Shown in pieces: positions 27,452 to 37,365 of a stretch of 64,000 nucleotides of DNA. This DNA is from Christensenella intestinihominis (lineage in GTDB: Bacteria > Bacillota > Clostridia > Christensenellales > Christensenellaceae): positions 271,146-335,145 of the forward strand of contig NZ_MAIQ01000001.1 in assembly GCF_001678845.1 (NCBI RefSeq), read 5' to 3'. The notes under the pieces were generated by a model that was given only the letters and a program-made list of their open reading frames with translations, was not told the DNA's origin and did not search any database. Made by a program: the position numbers and the translations under genes. Every line of letters begins with the position of its first letter. The first letter of the stretch is position 1.

Positions 27452-29479
27452 TCAATTCTCCCCCGAAACATACATTTGATATACCGCGCTCTTGGAAAGC
27501 TCACGCTTTCCGGCATGTATCACAATGTGTATTTTATCATTTTTTTGTATTTCTAGCAAACCTATTTCCTCAAACACAACCAGGGCAAACGCAACCTTTT
27601 CTTCCGTGAGTCCGGCGGCATATTTTTCCACAAACTGTGCAAGCTGTCCTTCATCCTGGAATGAAATCCGCTTGGCCTCGATGTTTTTCAAGACGGCATA
27701 GACCTCGAGTAATTTTTCCCGGCAAATGAAATAGGCGTTCCTGTCGGCCTCTCCGGGCTGCCCTGCTTTTCCCAGATGTGCACGCGCCCGCTTCACCTTT
27801 TGCAATGGGGATTCATCATAGGAAAGGGTATTCACAATCATCTGGGGTTTCATGTCAAACGTATTAACATTAAGCGTTCCCACAACGTCGGCGCGGCCGG
27901 GCACCTCCGCGGCCTGCGTGCCGAAAATAACGGCATTTACGCTCTTTCCTCCCTTGGAAATCCGGAATTTGGCATGCTTATCTTCACCGATCGAACGGAT
28001 GTCCTCGATATGCGCGCCATCAACCAGCAGTTCAACCTGCTCGTTTTTAAAGCCAAACGGACGGAGCATTTCAAATTCTGAAATCAGCGAATTCGATATC
28101 TCGGCCGGGGCAATCCGAAGGTCATAGGTTTTAAGGGGCCTGAATACTTCTTCGTCATAATGTTCCTTTAAAAATTCATTCAGGCGGTGGATAAGCTGCG
28201 GAAGGCGGTCTTCCCTGATTGTAAGCCCTGCGGCGCCCGCATGGCCGCCGAATTTTTCATACAGCTTCGCCTGGGAATTCAGCGCTTCATAAATATTGAC
28301 GCCGGGAATGCTGCGCGCGGAACCGGTATAAATTCCCGGCTCGGATTCCCCGAGGAGGATGGTGGGCTTTACATACCGTTCGGAGACCTTGGAAGCTGCC
28401 AGCCCAACGATGCCAATATCCCAATCCTGTTTATACAGCACAATAATTTTATGGTCCGGCGCGCCGCTTTCTTCCTGCATTTGCATAGCCTCTGCAACTA
28501 CCTTCTCCTGCCGCTGCTGCCTGTCTGTGTTGAGGGTGCAAAGCTCTTCCGCGAGTTGTTCAAGCTTTCCCGCGTCGTTTTCCGTCAGGAGTTCGAAAGC
28601 GACCTTGGCCGTGGAAATCCGGCCGGCGGCATTGATGCGCGGCGCAAGGACAAACGATACGGTTTGCGCGTCTATATTTGCGACCCGTTTGGTGCACGCT
28701 TTTTTCACAAGCGCGCCGATCCCGGGGTTCGGGTCTTCATTGAGCCGCCGCAGGCCGAGCGCCGCAATGGCACGGTTTTCACCCAACAGGGGGACGATGT
28801 CCGCAATGGTTGCAAGGGCCGCAACGTCGATCATTTCAAGGGCCGCGTCGCCAATTAATGCCTGTGAAAATTTAAACGCCACTCCGGCCCCGCAAAGAGA
28901 ATCAAAGGGGTAGGCCTCGCCCGGACGTTTGGGGTTCAAAATGTAATCCGCTTTTGGCAGGATATGCGGGCATTCGTGGTGATCGGTCAAAATTGTCGCC
29001 ATTCCCATCTCCCGCGCACATTCTATTTCCTGTGTACTTGTGATTCCGCAGTCCACGGTAATCAGCAGGGAAATCCCCTTGAGCCGCTCGACGTTTTCCA
29101 TCGTAAGCCCATAGCCGTGCTCCATTCGGTTCGGGAGGAACACCTCCACCTTTGCGCCCATTTGGCTCAATGTCTTATAAAGGATCGCGCTTGCGGAAAT
29201 TCCGTCTGCATCGTAATCCCCGTATACGCAAATTTTTCCCTTGGTTGCGATGGTATGTTTTACCGTGCTTACGGCATCGCGCATATCAGCGAATAGAAAC
29301 GGATCGTTCAATTGACCGGCATCCGGATTCAGGAAGGCACGGGCTTCCTCCGGGTCTTCGATTCCCCGTGCACATAAAAGCGAAGCTGTCAGCTTTGACA
29401 ATTTCAAACTTTTGCGTAAACCGTCAATTGCCAGCGGGTCGTTATTCACTTGAGGCTTTTGTTTTAAGATATACCTCAT
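27452..29479 (-). CDS. recJ: Single-strand DNA-specific exonuclease RecJ
   Basis: 5'-3' exonuclease for recombination and mismatch or base-excision repair. The 675-residue protein has the DHH-family motifs VYGDYDADGISA, TVDCGIT and TDHHECP, a DHHA1 domain (GGHAGAAGLTI), an OB-fold, and an extra C-terminal domain of about 100 residues. An intrinsic terminator hairpin ends 13 bases before the ATG, so its message must either begin further upstream or read through. Confidence 0.95.
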   Translation of the reverse strand: MRYILKQKPQVNNDPLAIDGLRKSLKLSKLTASLLCARGIEDPEEARAFLNPDAGQLNDPFLFADMRDAVSTVKHTIATKGKICVYGDYDADGISASAILYKTLSQMGAKVEVFLPNRMEHGYGLTMENVERLKGISLLITVDCGITSTQEIECAREMGMATILTDHHECPHILPKADYILNPKRPGEAYPFDSLCGAGVAFKFSQALIGDAALEMIDVAALATIADIVPLLGENRAIAALGLRRLNEDPNPGIGALVKKACTKRVANIDAQTVSFVLAPRINAAGRISTAKVAFELLTENDAGKLEQLAEELCTLNTDRQQRQEKVVAEAMQMQEESGAPDHKIIVLYKQDWDIGIVGLAASKVSERYVKPTILLGESEPGIYTGSARSIPGVNIYEALNSQAKLYEKFGGHAGAAGLTIREDRLPQLIHRLNEFLKEHYDEEVFRPLKTYDLRIAPAEISNSLISEFEMLRPFGFKNEQVELLVDGAHIEDIRSIGEDKHAKFRISKGGKSVNAVIFGTQAAEVPGRADVVGTLNVNTFDMKPQMIVNTLSYDESPLQKVKRARAHLGKAGQPGEADRNAYFICREKLLEVYAVLKNIEAKRISFQDEGQLAQFVEKYAAGLTEEKVAFALVVFEEIGLLEIQKNDKIHIVIHAGKRELSKSAVYQMYVSGEN

Positions 29480-29492
29480 ATTGTCCCCTTAG

Positions 29493-29523
29493 AAAAAAGA
29501 CCTCCTCACAGGAGGTCTTTTTT
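29493..29523 (-). terminator. Intrinsic terminator between secF and recJ
   Basis: Near-symmetric hairpin with arms AAAAAAGACCTCC and GGAGGTCTTTTTT around a 5-base loop. The T-run works on either strand. It ends secDF transcripts on the minus strand, but lies immediately before recJ. Confidence 0.88.
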
Positions 29524-29578
29524 ATTTTTTGTACCACACCAGCCTTCTGCACAACATTATATGCATGTACGGCCGGGG

Positions 29579-30511
29579 TTATGCCTTGGCGGCTTTTTTC
29601 TTGGGCTTCGCTTTTGCTTTGACGCCCTGTTTCTTTTTCTTGTCGAAATGATCCGCAAGAACCGCCCACATCGGCGCTGCAAGAACCACGGATGAATACA
29701 CGCCCGCCAACAGGCCCACAATGATCGGGAATGAGAATTCCTTAATTGTCGGGACGCCGAAAATGTACAGGCAGACGATCATAATCAGCGTTGTCACCGA
29801 TGTATTAATCGTACGCGTAAGCGTTTCCTTGATGCTCGTATCGGCAATTTCCGCCCGTGTGAAACGCTTGGTGCCCATCACCTTGAGGTTATCCCTGACG
29901 CGGTCGAATACAACGATCGTATTGTTGATGGAATACCCGATAATCGTCAGGCACGCCGCAATGAACGCGCTGTTGATCTGGATTTGCAGGATGCACATGA
30001 TGGCAATCATGATGCCGACATCGTGGATCAGCATGATAACCGCGCTGATACCGTTATAGAGCTGGAACCTGATCCAAATGTAAATCAGCATCAGGCCGCA
30101 CGCGATTGCAACCGCAAGGAATGCATTGCGAACCAGTTCCGCGCTGGCGACGCCGCCAACCTTATCGACCGATACAATTTCCGCGTCCGGATAGGTCTGC
30201 CGGATATCCGACAGGATTGCGTCGTTTGTTGTGGACTGCAATTCATCCGTATCAAGCGTGCGCATGCGAATTTCAGCCTGCGTATATCCTTCGCCCGCTT
30301 TTACAATCGGCGAATCGCCCATCCCGTTATTATCGAGTGCCTTTTGCACCACATCCGTATCAAAATCGCCCTTGAAATCAACGGACACGATGCTGCCGCC
30401 CGTGAAGTCAATGCCGAGGTTGAGGCCGCCGTTGATGACGCCAAAGATGATTCCCAGTACGATGATAATAATTGGAATAATCAAAAACTTTTTGAAGTGT
30501 TTCGTAATCAC
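29579..30511 (-). CDS. secF: Protein translocase subunit SecF
   Basis: Six-span membrane protein of the RND superfamily that, with SecD, uses the proton or sodium gradient to pull proteins through SecYEG. The 310-residue protein has the short family start, a periplasmic-side domain and the IVVFDRVRDNLK segment typical of SecF. It starts with GTG (30509-30511) overlapping the secD stop (GTGA), with AAGGAGG ahead. The C-terminus is Lys/Ala-rich. Confidence 0.96.
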   Translation of the reverse strand: MITKHFKKFLIIPIIIIVLGIIFGVINGGLNLGIDFTGGSIVSVDFKGDFDTDVVQKALDNNGMGDSPIVKAGEGYTQAEIRMRTLDTDELQSTTNDAILSDIRQTYPDAEIVSVDKVGGVASAELVRNAFLAVAIACGLMLIYIWIRFQLYNGISAVIMLIHDVGIMIAIMCILQIQINSAFIAACLTIIGYSINNTIVVFDRVRDNLKVMGTKRFTRAEIADTSIKETLTRTINTSVTTLIMIVCLYIFGVPTIKEFSFPIIVGLLAGVYSSVVLAAPMWAVLADHFDKKKKQGVKAKAKPKKKAAKA

Positions 30512-31812
30512 TGCGCGCCACCTCCTTCTTTTGCCGCCTTGGCAGCTTCGCGAAGCTGCTTTGCCTTCGCCATAAATACATTGGGATTTTTGATGTTCAG
30601 ATTGATAAACATCTTAAGGATTCCCCGCGTAATGACAAGTGCCGAAATCATGGATACGATGATACTGATAATCAGCGTATATGCAAAGCTCTTAAGCGTG
30701 CCGGTCCCAAATGCCGCAAGCACAATTGCGCAAATCAGCGTTGTGATATTGGAGTCAAGGATCGTTACAAACGCTTTCTGGAAGCCTCCGTTAAAAGAAG
30801 TCCGTAGTGTTTTGCCCGTCCGGAACTCTTCCTTGAAGCGTTCAAATATGATGACGTTCGCGTCGACCGCCATTCCGATACCAAGGATAATACCCGCGAT
30901 ACCCGGGAGCGTAAGCTGCACGCCCGGAACGCTTCCAAGAAGCAGGAGCACAAAGCATACGTACACGACAAGCGCCATACAAGCCACAAGGCCCGGCAGC
31001 CTGTAATAAATCAGTATGAACAGGAATAGGATTGCAAGGCCGATAAGGCCTGCAAGGATGCTGTTTTGCAGCGCGCCCGCACCGAGGGTCGCACTGATGG
31101 ACCGGACTTCGATTTCCTGTAAATCAAGCGGCAGCGCACCGCTTTCAATCTGCATTGCAAGGTTCTGGGCGCTTTCCGCCGTAAAGCTTCCGGTAATCTC
31201 GCCTTTCCCGTTTGCAATTACACTGTTGACCTTGGGAGCCGAAATCGTTTCCCCGTCGATTGTAATTGAAATCGTTTGGTTCAGGAATTCTTCCGTGGCG
31301 GCGGCGAATTTTTCGGTGCCGGACGGCGTCAGTTCAAAGCTTACGACATACTCGAGCGTCTGGGGATTTTGCCCCGCCTGTGCGCTCGCGATATCGCTTC
31401 CCTCCAGGACCGTATTTCCATTCGGGTCCACAAATTCCAGTTTAGCGGGCGTTCCTATGAATTCCGCCACCTCGTTTGGGTCCTGGATTTCGCTTGTGCT
31501 GTTGATCGGGATTTCCACACGAATCCGGTCTGTTCCCTGCTTGGTCACAGTGGCCTCCGTAAAACCCTTTGCGTCGAGCCTGTCCCGGAGCACCAGCATT
31601 GCGCCATCCATCTTTTCGTCAAACTTATCAACCGACGTATCAGTTGCCTGGTAAACGGTGTATACACCGCCTGTCAGGTCCAGTCCCTGTTGGATACCAT
31701 TGAGCGGCTTGACTTCATAAATTCCAACACTGAAACCGTTGATGACAACAAAACACAACAAAGCGATGAGTACGAATGTTACGATGATGCCGACTAAGCT
31801 ACGTTTTTTCAT
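30508..31812 (-). CDS. secD: Protein translocase subunit SecD
   Basis: SecD partner of SecF, 434 residues, with one N-terminal span, a large outside domain (LDLTGGVYTVY... DRLDAKGFTEATV) and five C-terminal spans including GMAVDANVIIFERFKEE. secD and secF are separate genes here, unlike the fused secDF of Bacillus. The ATG at 31810-31812 has GGAGG 7 bases upstream. It has its own promoter at 31913-31941. Confidence 0.96.
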   Translation of the reverse strand: MKKRSLVGIIVTFVLIALLCFVVINGFSVGIYEVKPLNGIQQGLDLTGGVYTVYQATDTSVDKFDEKMDGAMLVLRDRLDAKGFTEATVTKQGTDRIRVEIPINSTSEIQDPNEVAEFIGTPAKLEFVDPNGNTVLEGSDIASAQAGQNPQTLEYVVSFELTPSGTEKFAAATEEFLNQTISITIDGETISAPKVNSVIANGKGEITGSFTAESAQNLAMQIESGALPLDLQEIEVRSISATLGAGALQNSILAGLIGLAILFLFILIYYRLPGLVACMALVVYVCFVLLLLGSVPGVQLTLPGIAGIILGIGMAVDANVIIFERFKEEFRTGKTLRTSFNGGFQKAFVTILDSNITTLICAIVLAAFGTGTLKSFAYTLIISIIVSMISALVITRGILKMFINLNIKNPNVFMAKAKQLREAAKAAKEGGGAQ

Positions 31813-31912
31813 CAATGTTCCTCCTACCTTCTAAATTGTCAGACAAAATCAAGCCTTTGTCCGCTGTGATAAAGAAAAACCGCACAGGTGCAGTTAAAAA
31901 ACTCACCCTAAT
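31813..31912 (-). other. secD leader
   Basis: Leader of about 90 nt between the promoter and secD. It holds a five-pair hairpin with a CCTG loop followed by five Ts (about 31877-31895), too weak to call a terminator. No known riboswitch motif was recognised. Confidence 0.35.
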
Positions 31913-31941
31913 ATTATATAGCTGTGCAGGTAAATAGTCAA
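31913..31941 (-). promoter_or_regulatory. Promoter for secD-secF
   Basis: Minus strand TTGACT (31936-31941), 17-bp spacer, TATAAT (31913-31918), placed just after the polC stop codon. Confidence 0.88.
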
Positions 31942-31957
31942 TTGCAAAACCTCGGCC

Positions 31958-34900
31958 TTAAAAATCGAAAAGGCTTAGCTGGTTGGTTTGCGAAAGCCCC
32001 GTAAGGGTGCCCATTTTTTGCATTTCATCAATTACGGAAGAGGAAAGCTTGGCCCGCTTCCGTAAATCTTCTATGGAAATAAAAGCGCCTTTTTCCCGCT
32101 CTTCCACAATTTTAGCCGCCGCATTCCCTCCCAGTTTTGGAATGGAAAGGAACGGCAAACGCAGCCCGTCTTCCTCGATCAGGAATTTTTCCGCATCCGA
32201 CCGTTTGAGGTCCACCGGAAGGAAATGATATCCGCGCAAATACATTTCACACGCCACCTCGAGCATGGTTGCCATGTTCTTTTCGTTCGCCGTCGCGTTT
32301 CCGTTGTTTTCGATTATCTGCCAATTTTTCTTAATGTCCTCAATCCCGCCAAGAACATAGGATGCGTCGAAATCATTGGAACGCACCGTAAAATAGGACG
32401 AATAAAACGCTTCCGGATAATGCACCTTGCAATAGGCAATGCGGTACGCCATGATAACATAGGCCACGGCATGCGCTTTGGGGAACATATATTTGATTTT
32501 TTTGCAGGACTCGATAAACCAGTCTGCGATATGCGCGTCGTCAAGCGCCTTTTGCATGTCCTCCGTGAAGCCGTTTTTTGCGACCTTCCCTTTTCGTGTT
32601 GCCTCCATGATAAAGAATGCCATTCGTTTCTCCACGCCTTTATCGACCAGGTAATTCATGATGTCGTCGCGCGTACAAATCGCTTCCTTCAGCGTACAGG
32701 TCCCGGCCTTAATCAGGTCCTGCGCGTTTCCGAGCCATACGTCCGTGCCGTGCGACAGGCCGCTGATCCGCACGATTTCGGACATTGTCGTCGGTTTCGT
32801 GTCCATCAGCATCTGGCGCACAAACTTTGTGCCGAATTCCGGGATGCCGAGTGTCCCGGTTTTTATTCCCAGCAAATCCTTGGATTTTAAACCGAGCGTT
32901 CCCAGGCCGGAGAACAGCTTCATCGTCGGCTTATCATCCAGCGGGATCGTAAGCGGGTCAATTCCCGTCGCGTCCTGCAGCAGCCTGATGATGGTCGGCA
33001 CATCATGGCCGAGGATATCGAGCTTAATCAGGATGTCGTGCATCGAATTGAAGTCGAAATGCGTTGTGACCCATTCCGCCTCCGCCGAGTCGGCCGGTTT
33101 CTGCACCGGCGTGAAGTCGTAAACCTCCATATCATGCGGCACAATCACAATGCCGCCGGGATGCTGCCCCGTCGTCTTTTTCACGCCGGAAACGCCCTGT
33201 ACAAGGCGGTTGACCTCCGCTTCGTTGGCCTGCGTGCCCGTTTGTTCGAGGAACTTTTTCACATAGCCATAGGCAATTTTATCTTTTACGGCGCTGATTG
33301 TCCCCGCACGGAACACATGCCCTTTGCCGAACATCACTTCCGTATATTTATGCGCGGTCGGCTGGTATTCGCCCGAGAAATTCAGGTCAATATCGGGCAC
33401 CTTGTCCGCGTCAATGCCAAGGAAAACCTCAAACGGGATATCATAACCGTCTTTCAGGTATTTCGTTCCGCATTCCGGGCATACCGCATCGGGCAGGTCG
33501 ATTCCGGAGGGATATTTTTCCTTGTCGATATCGAAATCGGAATGTTTGCAGTTCGGGCACACATAATGCGGCGGCAAAGGATTTACTTCCGTAATTCCCG
33601 TCATAGTTGCCGCAAGGCTGGACCCGACCGAGCCCCTCGAACCGACGAGGTATCCGTCTTCATTGGACTTTTTCACCAAAAGGTGGGCGCTGTAATACAG
33701 GACCGAGAATCCGTGCGAAACAATGGAATCCAGTTCGCGCTTCAGGCGCGCCTCAATCAGTTCGGGAAGCGGATCGCCATATTTTTCTTTTGCCGTCTTA
33801 AATGCGAGCTCTGTAATGTTTTCCGCTGCGTTCGGCAGGCTCGGCATTGCCGTCTCCGACTGGAAAAGTTCGATTTCCTCCGTCATGTCTGCGATTTTGT
33901 TTGAATTCTCCACAACCACTTCACGGGCCGTTTCTTCCCCGAGATAGGCAAACTCTTTTAGCATTTCGTCTGTTGTCCGCAGGTAGAGGGGGGCTTGCTC
34001 CGTATCGTCGTATCCCTGTATCTGGAAAATGATGCGGCGGAAATACTCCTCATGCGGGTCGAGAAAATGTACGTCGCAGGTCGCTACAGTCGGTTTGTCG
34101 AGTTTCTTTCCCAGTTCCACGATTCGCTTATTGATACGCCGGATATCTTCGTTATTGGCAAGGATGCCTTTTTTCACCATAAATTCGTTGTTTGCCGTGG
34201 GCTGTATCTCAAGGTAATCATAAAAGGATGCTATCTTTTCCAATTTCTTTTCATCGGCGCCCGCCAGCATTGCCTGGTAAAGCTCTCCCGCTTCGCAGGC
34301 CGAACCGACAATAATACCTTCCCGGTGCGCATCGATTACACTTTTGGGCATACGCGGCTTGCGGTGGAAATAGTCAAGGTGCGCAAAAGATACGAGCTTA
34401 TAAAGGTTTTTTAAGCCCTGCTTATTTTTGCATAATAAAATAATATGATAGGTTTTCGCATTTTTCCCGGTTGCGTGTTCCGCAAACATTTTGTTTACGC
34501 CGTGCATATCCTGCGCGTCCTGTTTTTCAAATTCACGGAAACATTCCAGCATGATTTTGGCAGTACATACCGCGTCGTTGACGGCCCGGTGATGTTCAAG
34601 CGGGATATGGAGATGCGCCGCCACCGTATTCAGCTTGTGGTTTTTGAGTTTCGGAAACGCAAGACGGCACAGGGCGAGGGAATCTACAACCGTATTTTCA
34701 TACGTAATTCCAAACTGTTTTGATTTATGAAAAATAAACTTGGTATCAAAATCCGAATTGTGGGCGACAAGAACCGCATGGTCGCCGCAAAAATTCCGGA
34801 ATTCCTCGAGCGCTACCTCAGGCAGGGGCGCGTCCTTCACCATATCGTCGTTGATTCCCGTCAATGACACGATTTTCGGGGGGATCGGCCCGCCGGGCTT

Positions 34901-36292
34901 CACAAAGGTTTGGAACCGGTCGGTAAGTTCCCCGTTTACAACGCGCACCGCGCCGATCTCCGTGATATCGCAGTTGATATGGGAAAGCCCGGTGGTTTCA
35001 ATATCAAACACCACATATTCATCCTGAAACCCCTTGGGTATATCCGAATCATAAATACGCTTTGAATCGTCGATCATATAGCCTTCCACGCCGTAAATCA
35101 GGTGGATACCGTTTGCTTTTGCCGCATTGGCAGCATCCGGGAATGCCTGTACGACGCCGTGGTCTGTGATGGCGATTGCCTTATGGCCCCATTTTGCGGC
35201 GCGGGCAACAATTTTTTTTACGTCCGAAACGCCGTCCTGGGCAGACATCTGCGTATGTACATGAAGCTCCACGCGCTTTTCTTCAGCCTTGTCTTCCCGG
35301 TCTTTATGGTTTGACTTCTCAATTTTCTGGGCCTTGACCGTTTTTTCATGTTCAAAGCTGTCGTCTGCGCACAGACCCGTCACGACAACCCATTGGCCCT
35401 TTTTAGGCGCGGTAAGCCGCGTCTTATATTTATTGCTCTCTAAAAAAAAGCAGGTGATACTGGAGGTGTAGTCGGAGAGCACAAATTTATGCTTAATAAG
35501 TTCCCCGTTCTTAAGCTCCCGGTCCTCCGTATAAACGACCTCGCCTTCGATCATAACGCGCGTATCGGGCGCAAGGTCACACATTTTTGTAACAGCACTG
35601 CCTGCAGCCGCTTTTTTAGGCTCTCCCGCTGGAAAATCGGCAGGCAGCGCCTGCGGCTCTGATGAAGCCGGCGGAGCCTCCCAGGGCGGCGGCGCCATTT
35701 CATGCCCCCCGCCAGGGCGCGGCGAGGCCTTCCTGGCCGGGGCGGCGCTTTGCGCGCTGATCGCTTTCTGCACCTCCGGCGAAGGTTCGTAATCGCTGGG
35801 GGTATCCTCGGCCGTGCCGATACGCACCCCCATTTCCATACCATATATATCGCGCAGAAAATGCTCGGCAAGTGTATCGAGCTTCATTGTGCTGATAATG
35901 CCTTCAGCCATTTTTGTTGCGCAGGAAATTTCTAAAATCCGGTCCCCCGGCGTTACTTTGGCCGGCTGGATAAAGGGCATGACCGTCGGTTCCGACAGGA
36001 TTAAATAATCCTTCAGGTATTGCTCCAGAATTTTTTCTTCCCGAAGCAGTTCCGATGCGTAATGAGACTGGTCGAGTGAAACCTTTACTTTTTCATCGCA
36101 GGATTCCTCCAGCGCCCGTTTTGTTTTCAAAAAATCAAAGGGTGAGAGATGCTCCGACGTTTTGAAGAAGGCTTTCAGCACCTCTTCTTCCGAAATAAAC
36201 TCCACCCGGTCAAACTGTACTAAATTTGAAAAACGCTTATCTTTGCTGATTTTGTCAATTACCTTTGTAAGGTTCTTTATAAGCGCGTTCAA
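31958..36292 (-). CDS. polC: DNA polymerase III alpha subunit, PolC type
   Basis: Gram-positive replicative polymerase with built-in proofreading, 1444 residues. Order of domains: N-terminal region, a Pro/Ala-rich linker (about 170-230), OB-fold (VMIEGEVVYTED), a PHP domain (ELHVHTQMSAQDG) interrupted by the DEDD exonuclease (FDIETTGL, HNSDFD, HRAVNDA), then the C-family polymerase with a zinc-finger CPNC...CPEC and active-site PDIDLNFSGEYQ. The start is TTG (36290-36292), overlapping the ispG stop as TTGA; no ATG lies nearby in frame. It ends the pyrH-to-polC operon. Confidence 0.97.
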   Translation of the reverse strand: MNALIKNLTKVIDKISKDKRFSNLVQFDRVEFISEEEVLKAFFKTSEHLSPFDFLKTKRALEESCDEKVKVSLDQSHYASELLREEKILEQYLKDYLILSEPTVMPFIQPAKVTPGDRILEISCATKMAEGIISTMKLDTLAEHFLRDIYGMEMGVRIGTAEDTPSDYEPSPEVQKAISAQSAAPARKASPRPGGGHEMAPPPWEAPPASSEPQALPADFPAGEPKKAAAGSAVTKMCDLAPDTRVMIEGEVVYTEDRELKNGELIKHKFVLSDYTSSITCFFLESNKYKTRLTAPKKGQWVVVTGLCADDSFEHEKTVKAQKIEKSNHKDREDKAEEKRVELHVHTQMSAQDGVSDVKKIVARAAKWGHKAIAITDHGVVQAFPDAANAAKANGIHLIYGVEGYMIDDSKRIYDSDIPKGFQDEYVVFDIETTGLSHINCDITEIGAVRVVNGELTDRFQTFVKPGGPIPPKIVSLTGINDDMVKDAPLPEVALEEFRNFCGDHAVLVAHNSDFDTKFIFHKSKQFGITYENTVVDSLALCRLAFPKLKNHKLNTVAAHLHIPLEHHRAVNDAVCTAKIMLECFREFEKQDAQDMHGVNKMFAEHATGKNAKTYHIILLCKNKQGLKNLYKLVSFAHLDYFHRKPRMPKSVIDAHREGIIVGSACEAGELYQAMLAGADEKKLEKIASFYDYLEIQPTANNEFMVKKGILANNEDIRRINKRIVELGKKLDKPTVATCDVHFLDPHEEYFRRIIFQIQGYDDTEQAPLYLRTTDEMLKEFAYLGEETAREVVVENSNKIADMTEEIELFQSETAMPSLPNAAENITELAFKTAKEKYGDPLPELIEARLKRELDSIVSHGFSVLYYSAHLLVKKSNEDGYLVGSRGSVGSSLAATMTGITEVNPLPPHYVCPNCKHSDFDIDKEKYPSGIDLPDAVCPECGTKYLKDGYDIPFEVFLGIDADKVPDIDLNFSGEYQPTAHKYTEVMFGKGHVFRAGTISAVKDKIAYGYVKKFLEQTGTQANEAEVNRLVQGVSGVKKTTGQHPGGIVIVPHDMEVYDFTPVQKPADSAEAEWVTTHFDFNSMHDILIKLDILGHDVPTIIRLLQDATGIDPLTIPLDDKPTMKLFSGLGTLGLKSKDLLGIKTGTLGIPEFGTKFVRQMLMDTKPTTMSEIVRISGLSHGTDVWLGNAQDLIKAGTCTLKEAICTRDDIMNYLVDKGVEKRMAFFIMEATRKGKVAKNGFTEDMQKALDDAHIADWFIESCKKIKYMFPKAHAVAYVIMAYRIAYCKVHYPEAFYSSYFTVRSNDFDASYVLGGIEDIKKNWQIIENNGNATANEKNMATMLEVACEMYLRGYHFLPVDLKRSDAEKFLIEEDGLRLPFLSIPKLGGNAAAKIVEEREKGAFISIEDLRKRAKLSSSVIDEMQKMGTLTGLSQTNQLSLFDF

Positions 36293-37353
36293 CGTCCTTC
36301 GTTCCTTTCCTCTACAATATCCAGTATCATCCGCCTCAGTTCCGGCAATATATCGAATTCATCGACTTTTTTGATAATTTCCCCATGCGCAAACAGCAGG
36401 CCTTCCCCGCGGCCTCCGGCAATTCCGATATCTGCCTCCCGCGCCTCGCCCGGTCCATTGACCGCGCAGCCCATGACGGCGATTTTCAGCGGGATTTTGA
36501 TATTTTGGGTAAACCGTTCGATGCTTTCCGCTATTTTTTCTATATCGATCGTACAGCGCCCGCATGTCGGGCAGGAAATAATTTCCACCCCTGATTTACG
36601 AACGCCGCAGCTCTTTAAAATATCCCGCGCCGCATAAACCTCCTGGACCGGGTCGCCCGTTACGGATACGCGCAATGTATCGCCGATTCCATCCAATATC
36701 AGCGCCCCCATGGCAATGGAGGATTTGATTACCGCCATATGGTACGTCCCCGCCTCCGTAACGCCGAGATGCAGGGGATAATCTGCCGCTTTTGCAATTT
36801 TGCGGTAAGCCTCGACGCATACCGCCACATTGGAGGATTTAATAGACACTACAATGTCATTAAATTTCATGCGTTCCAGGACCCGTATATTTTCGAGCAC
36901 GCTTTCAATCAGCGCATCCGCGGTGGGACCGCCATGTTTCTGCAAAATTTCTTTCGACAGGGAGCCTGCATTGGCCCCCACGCGGATCGGGATATGCGCA
37001 GCCTTCGCAGCGTTTACCACGGCGGCAATTTTATCTTTCCCACCGATATTACCGGGATTGATGCGAATCTTGTCCGCTCCGTTCTCAATCGCCGCAATTG
37101 CCGCCTGCGCGTCAAAATGAATATCCGCAACCAGCGGGATTGAAATGGCATCCTTAATTTTTTTCAGGGCAAAGCCGCTTTCCGCATCCGGTACGGCGCA
37201 GCGGACAATTTCGCACCCCGCTTCTTCGAGCGCATGAATTTGCGCTACCGTCTTGCGGACATCCCTGGTATCCGTATTTGTCATGGATTGAATCGCAATC
37301 GGATTTCCGCCGCCGATTGCGACATTTCCAATTTTTACTTCCCTTGTTTTCAT
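36289..37353 (-). CDS. ispG: 4-hydroxy-3-methylbut-2-enyl diphosphate synthase IspG
   Basis: Iron-sulfur enzyme of the non-mevalonate isoprenoid pathway that makes HMBPP from MEcPP. The 354-residue protein has the TIM-barrel start IQSMTNTDTRDV and the C-terminal 4Fe-4S cysteines in CPTCGRC and GCAVNGPGE. I chose the ATG at 37351-37353 because GAGGG lies 8 bases upstream; a GTG three codons earlier overlaps that site. It overlaps polC by 4 bp. Together with dxr in the same operon it feeds uppS. Confidence 0.97.
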   Translation of the reverse strand: MKTREVKIGNVAIGGGNPIAIQSMTNTDTRDVRKTVAQIHALEEAGCEIVRCAVPDAESGFALKKIKDAISIPLVADIHFDAQAAIAAIENGADKIRINPGNIGGKDKIAAVVNAAKAAHIPIRVGANAGSLSKEILQKHGGPTADALIESVLENIRVLERMKFNDIVVSIKSSNVAVCVEAYRKIAKAADYPLHLGVTEAGTYHMAVIKSSIAMGALILDGIGDTLRVSVTGDPVQEVYAARDILKSCGVRKSGVEIISCPTCGRCTIDIEKIAESIERFTQNIKIPLKIAVMGCAVNGPGEAREADIGIAGGRGEGLLFAHGEIIKKVDEFDILPELRRMILDIVEERNEGR

Positions 37354-37365
37354 TTTAACCACCCT

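Noticed and set aside
31870-31895. Attenuator in the secD leader
   Set aside because: The hairpin has only five pairs with one G-T and a 4-base loop; too weak to claim.
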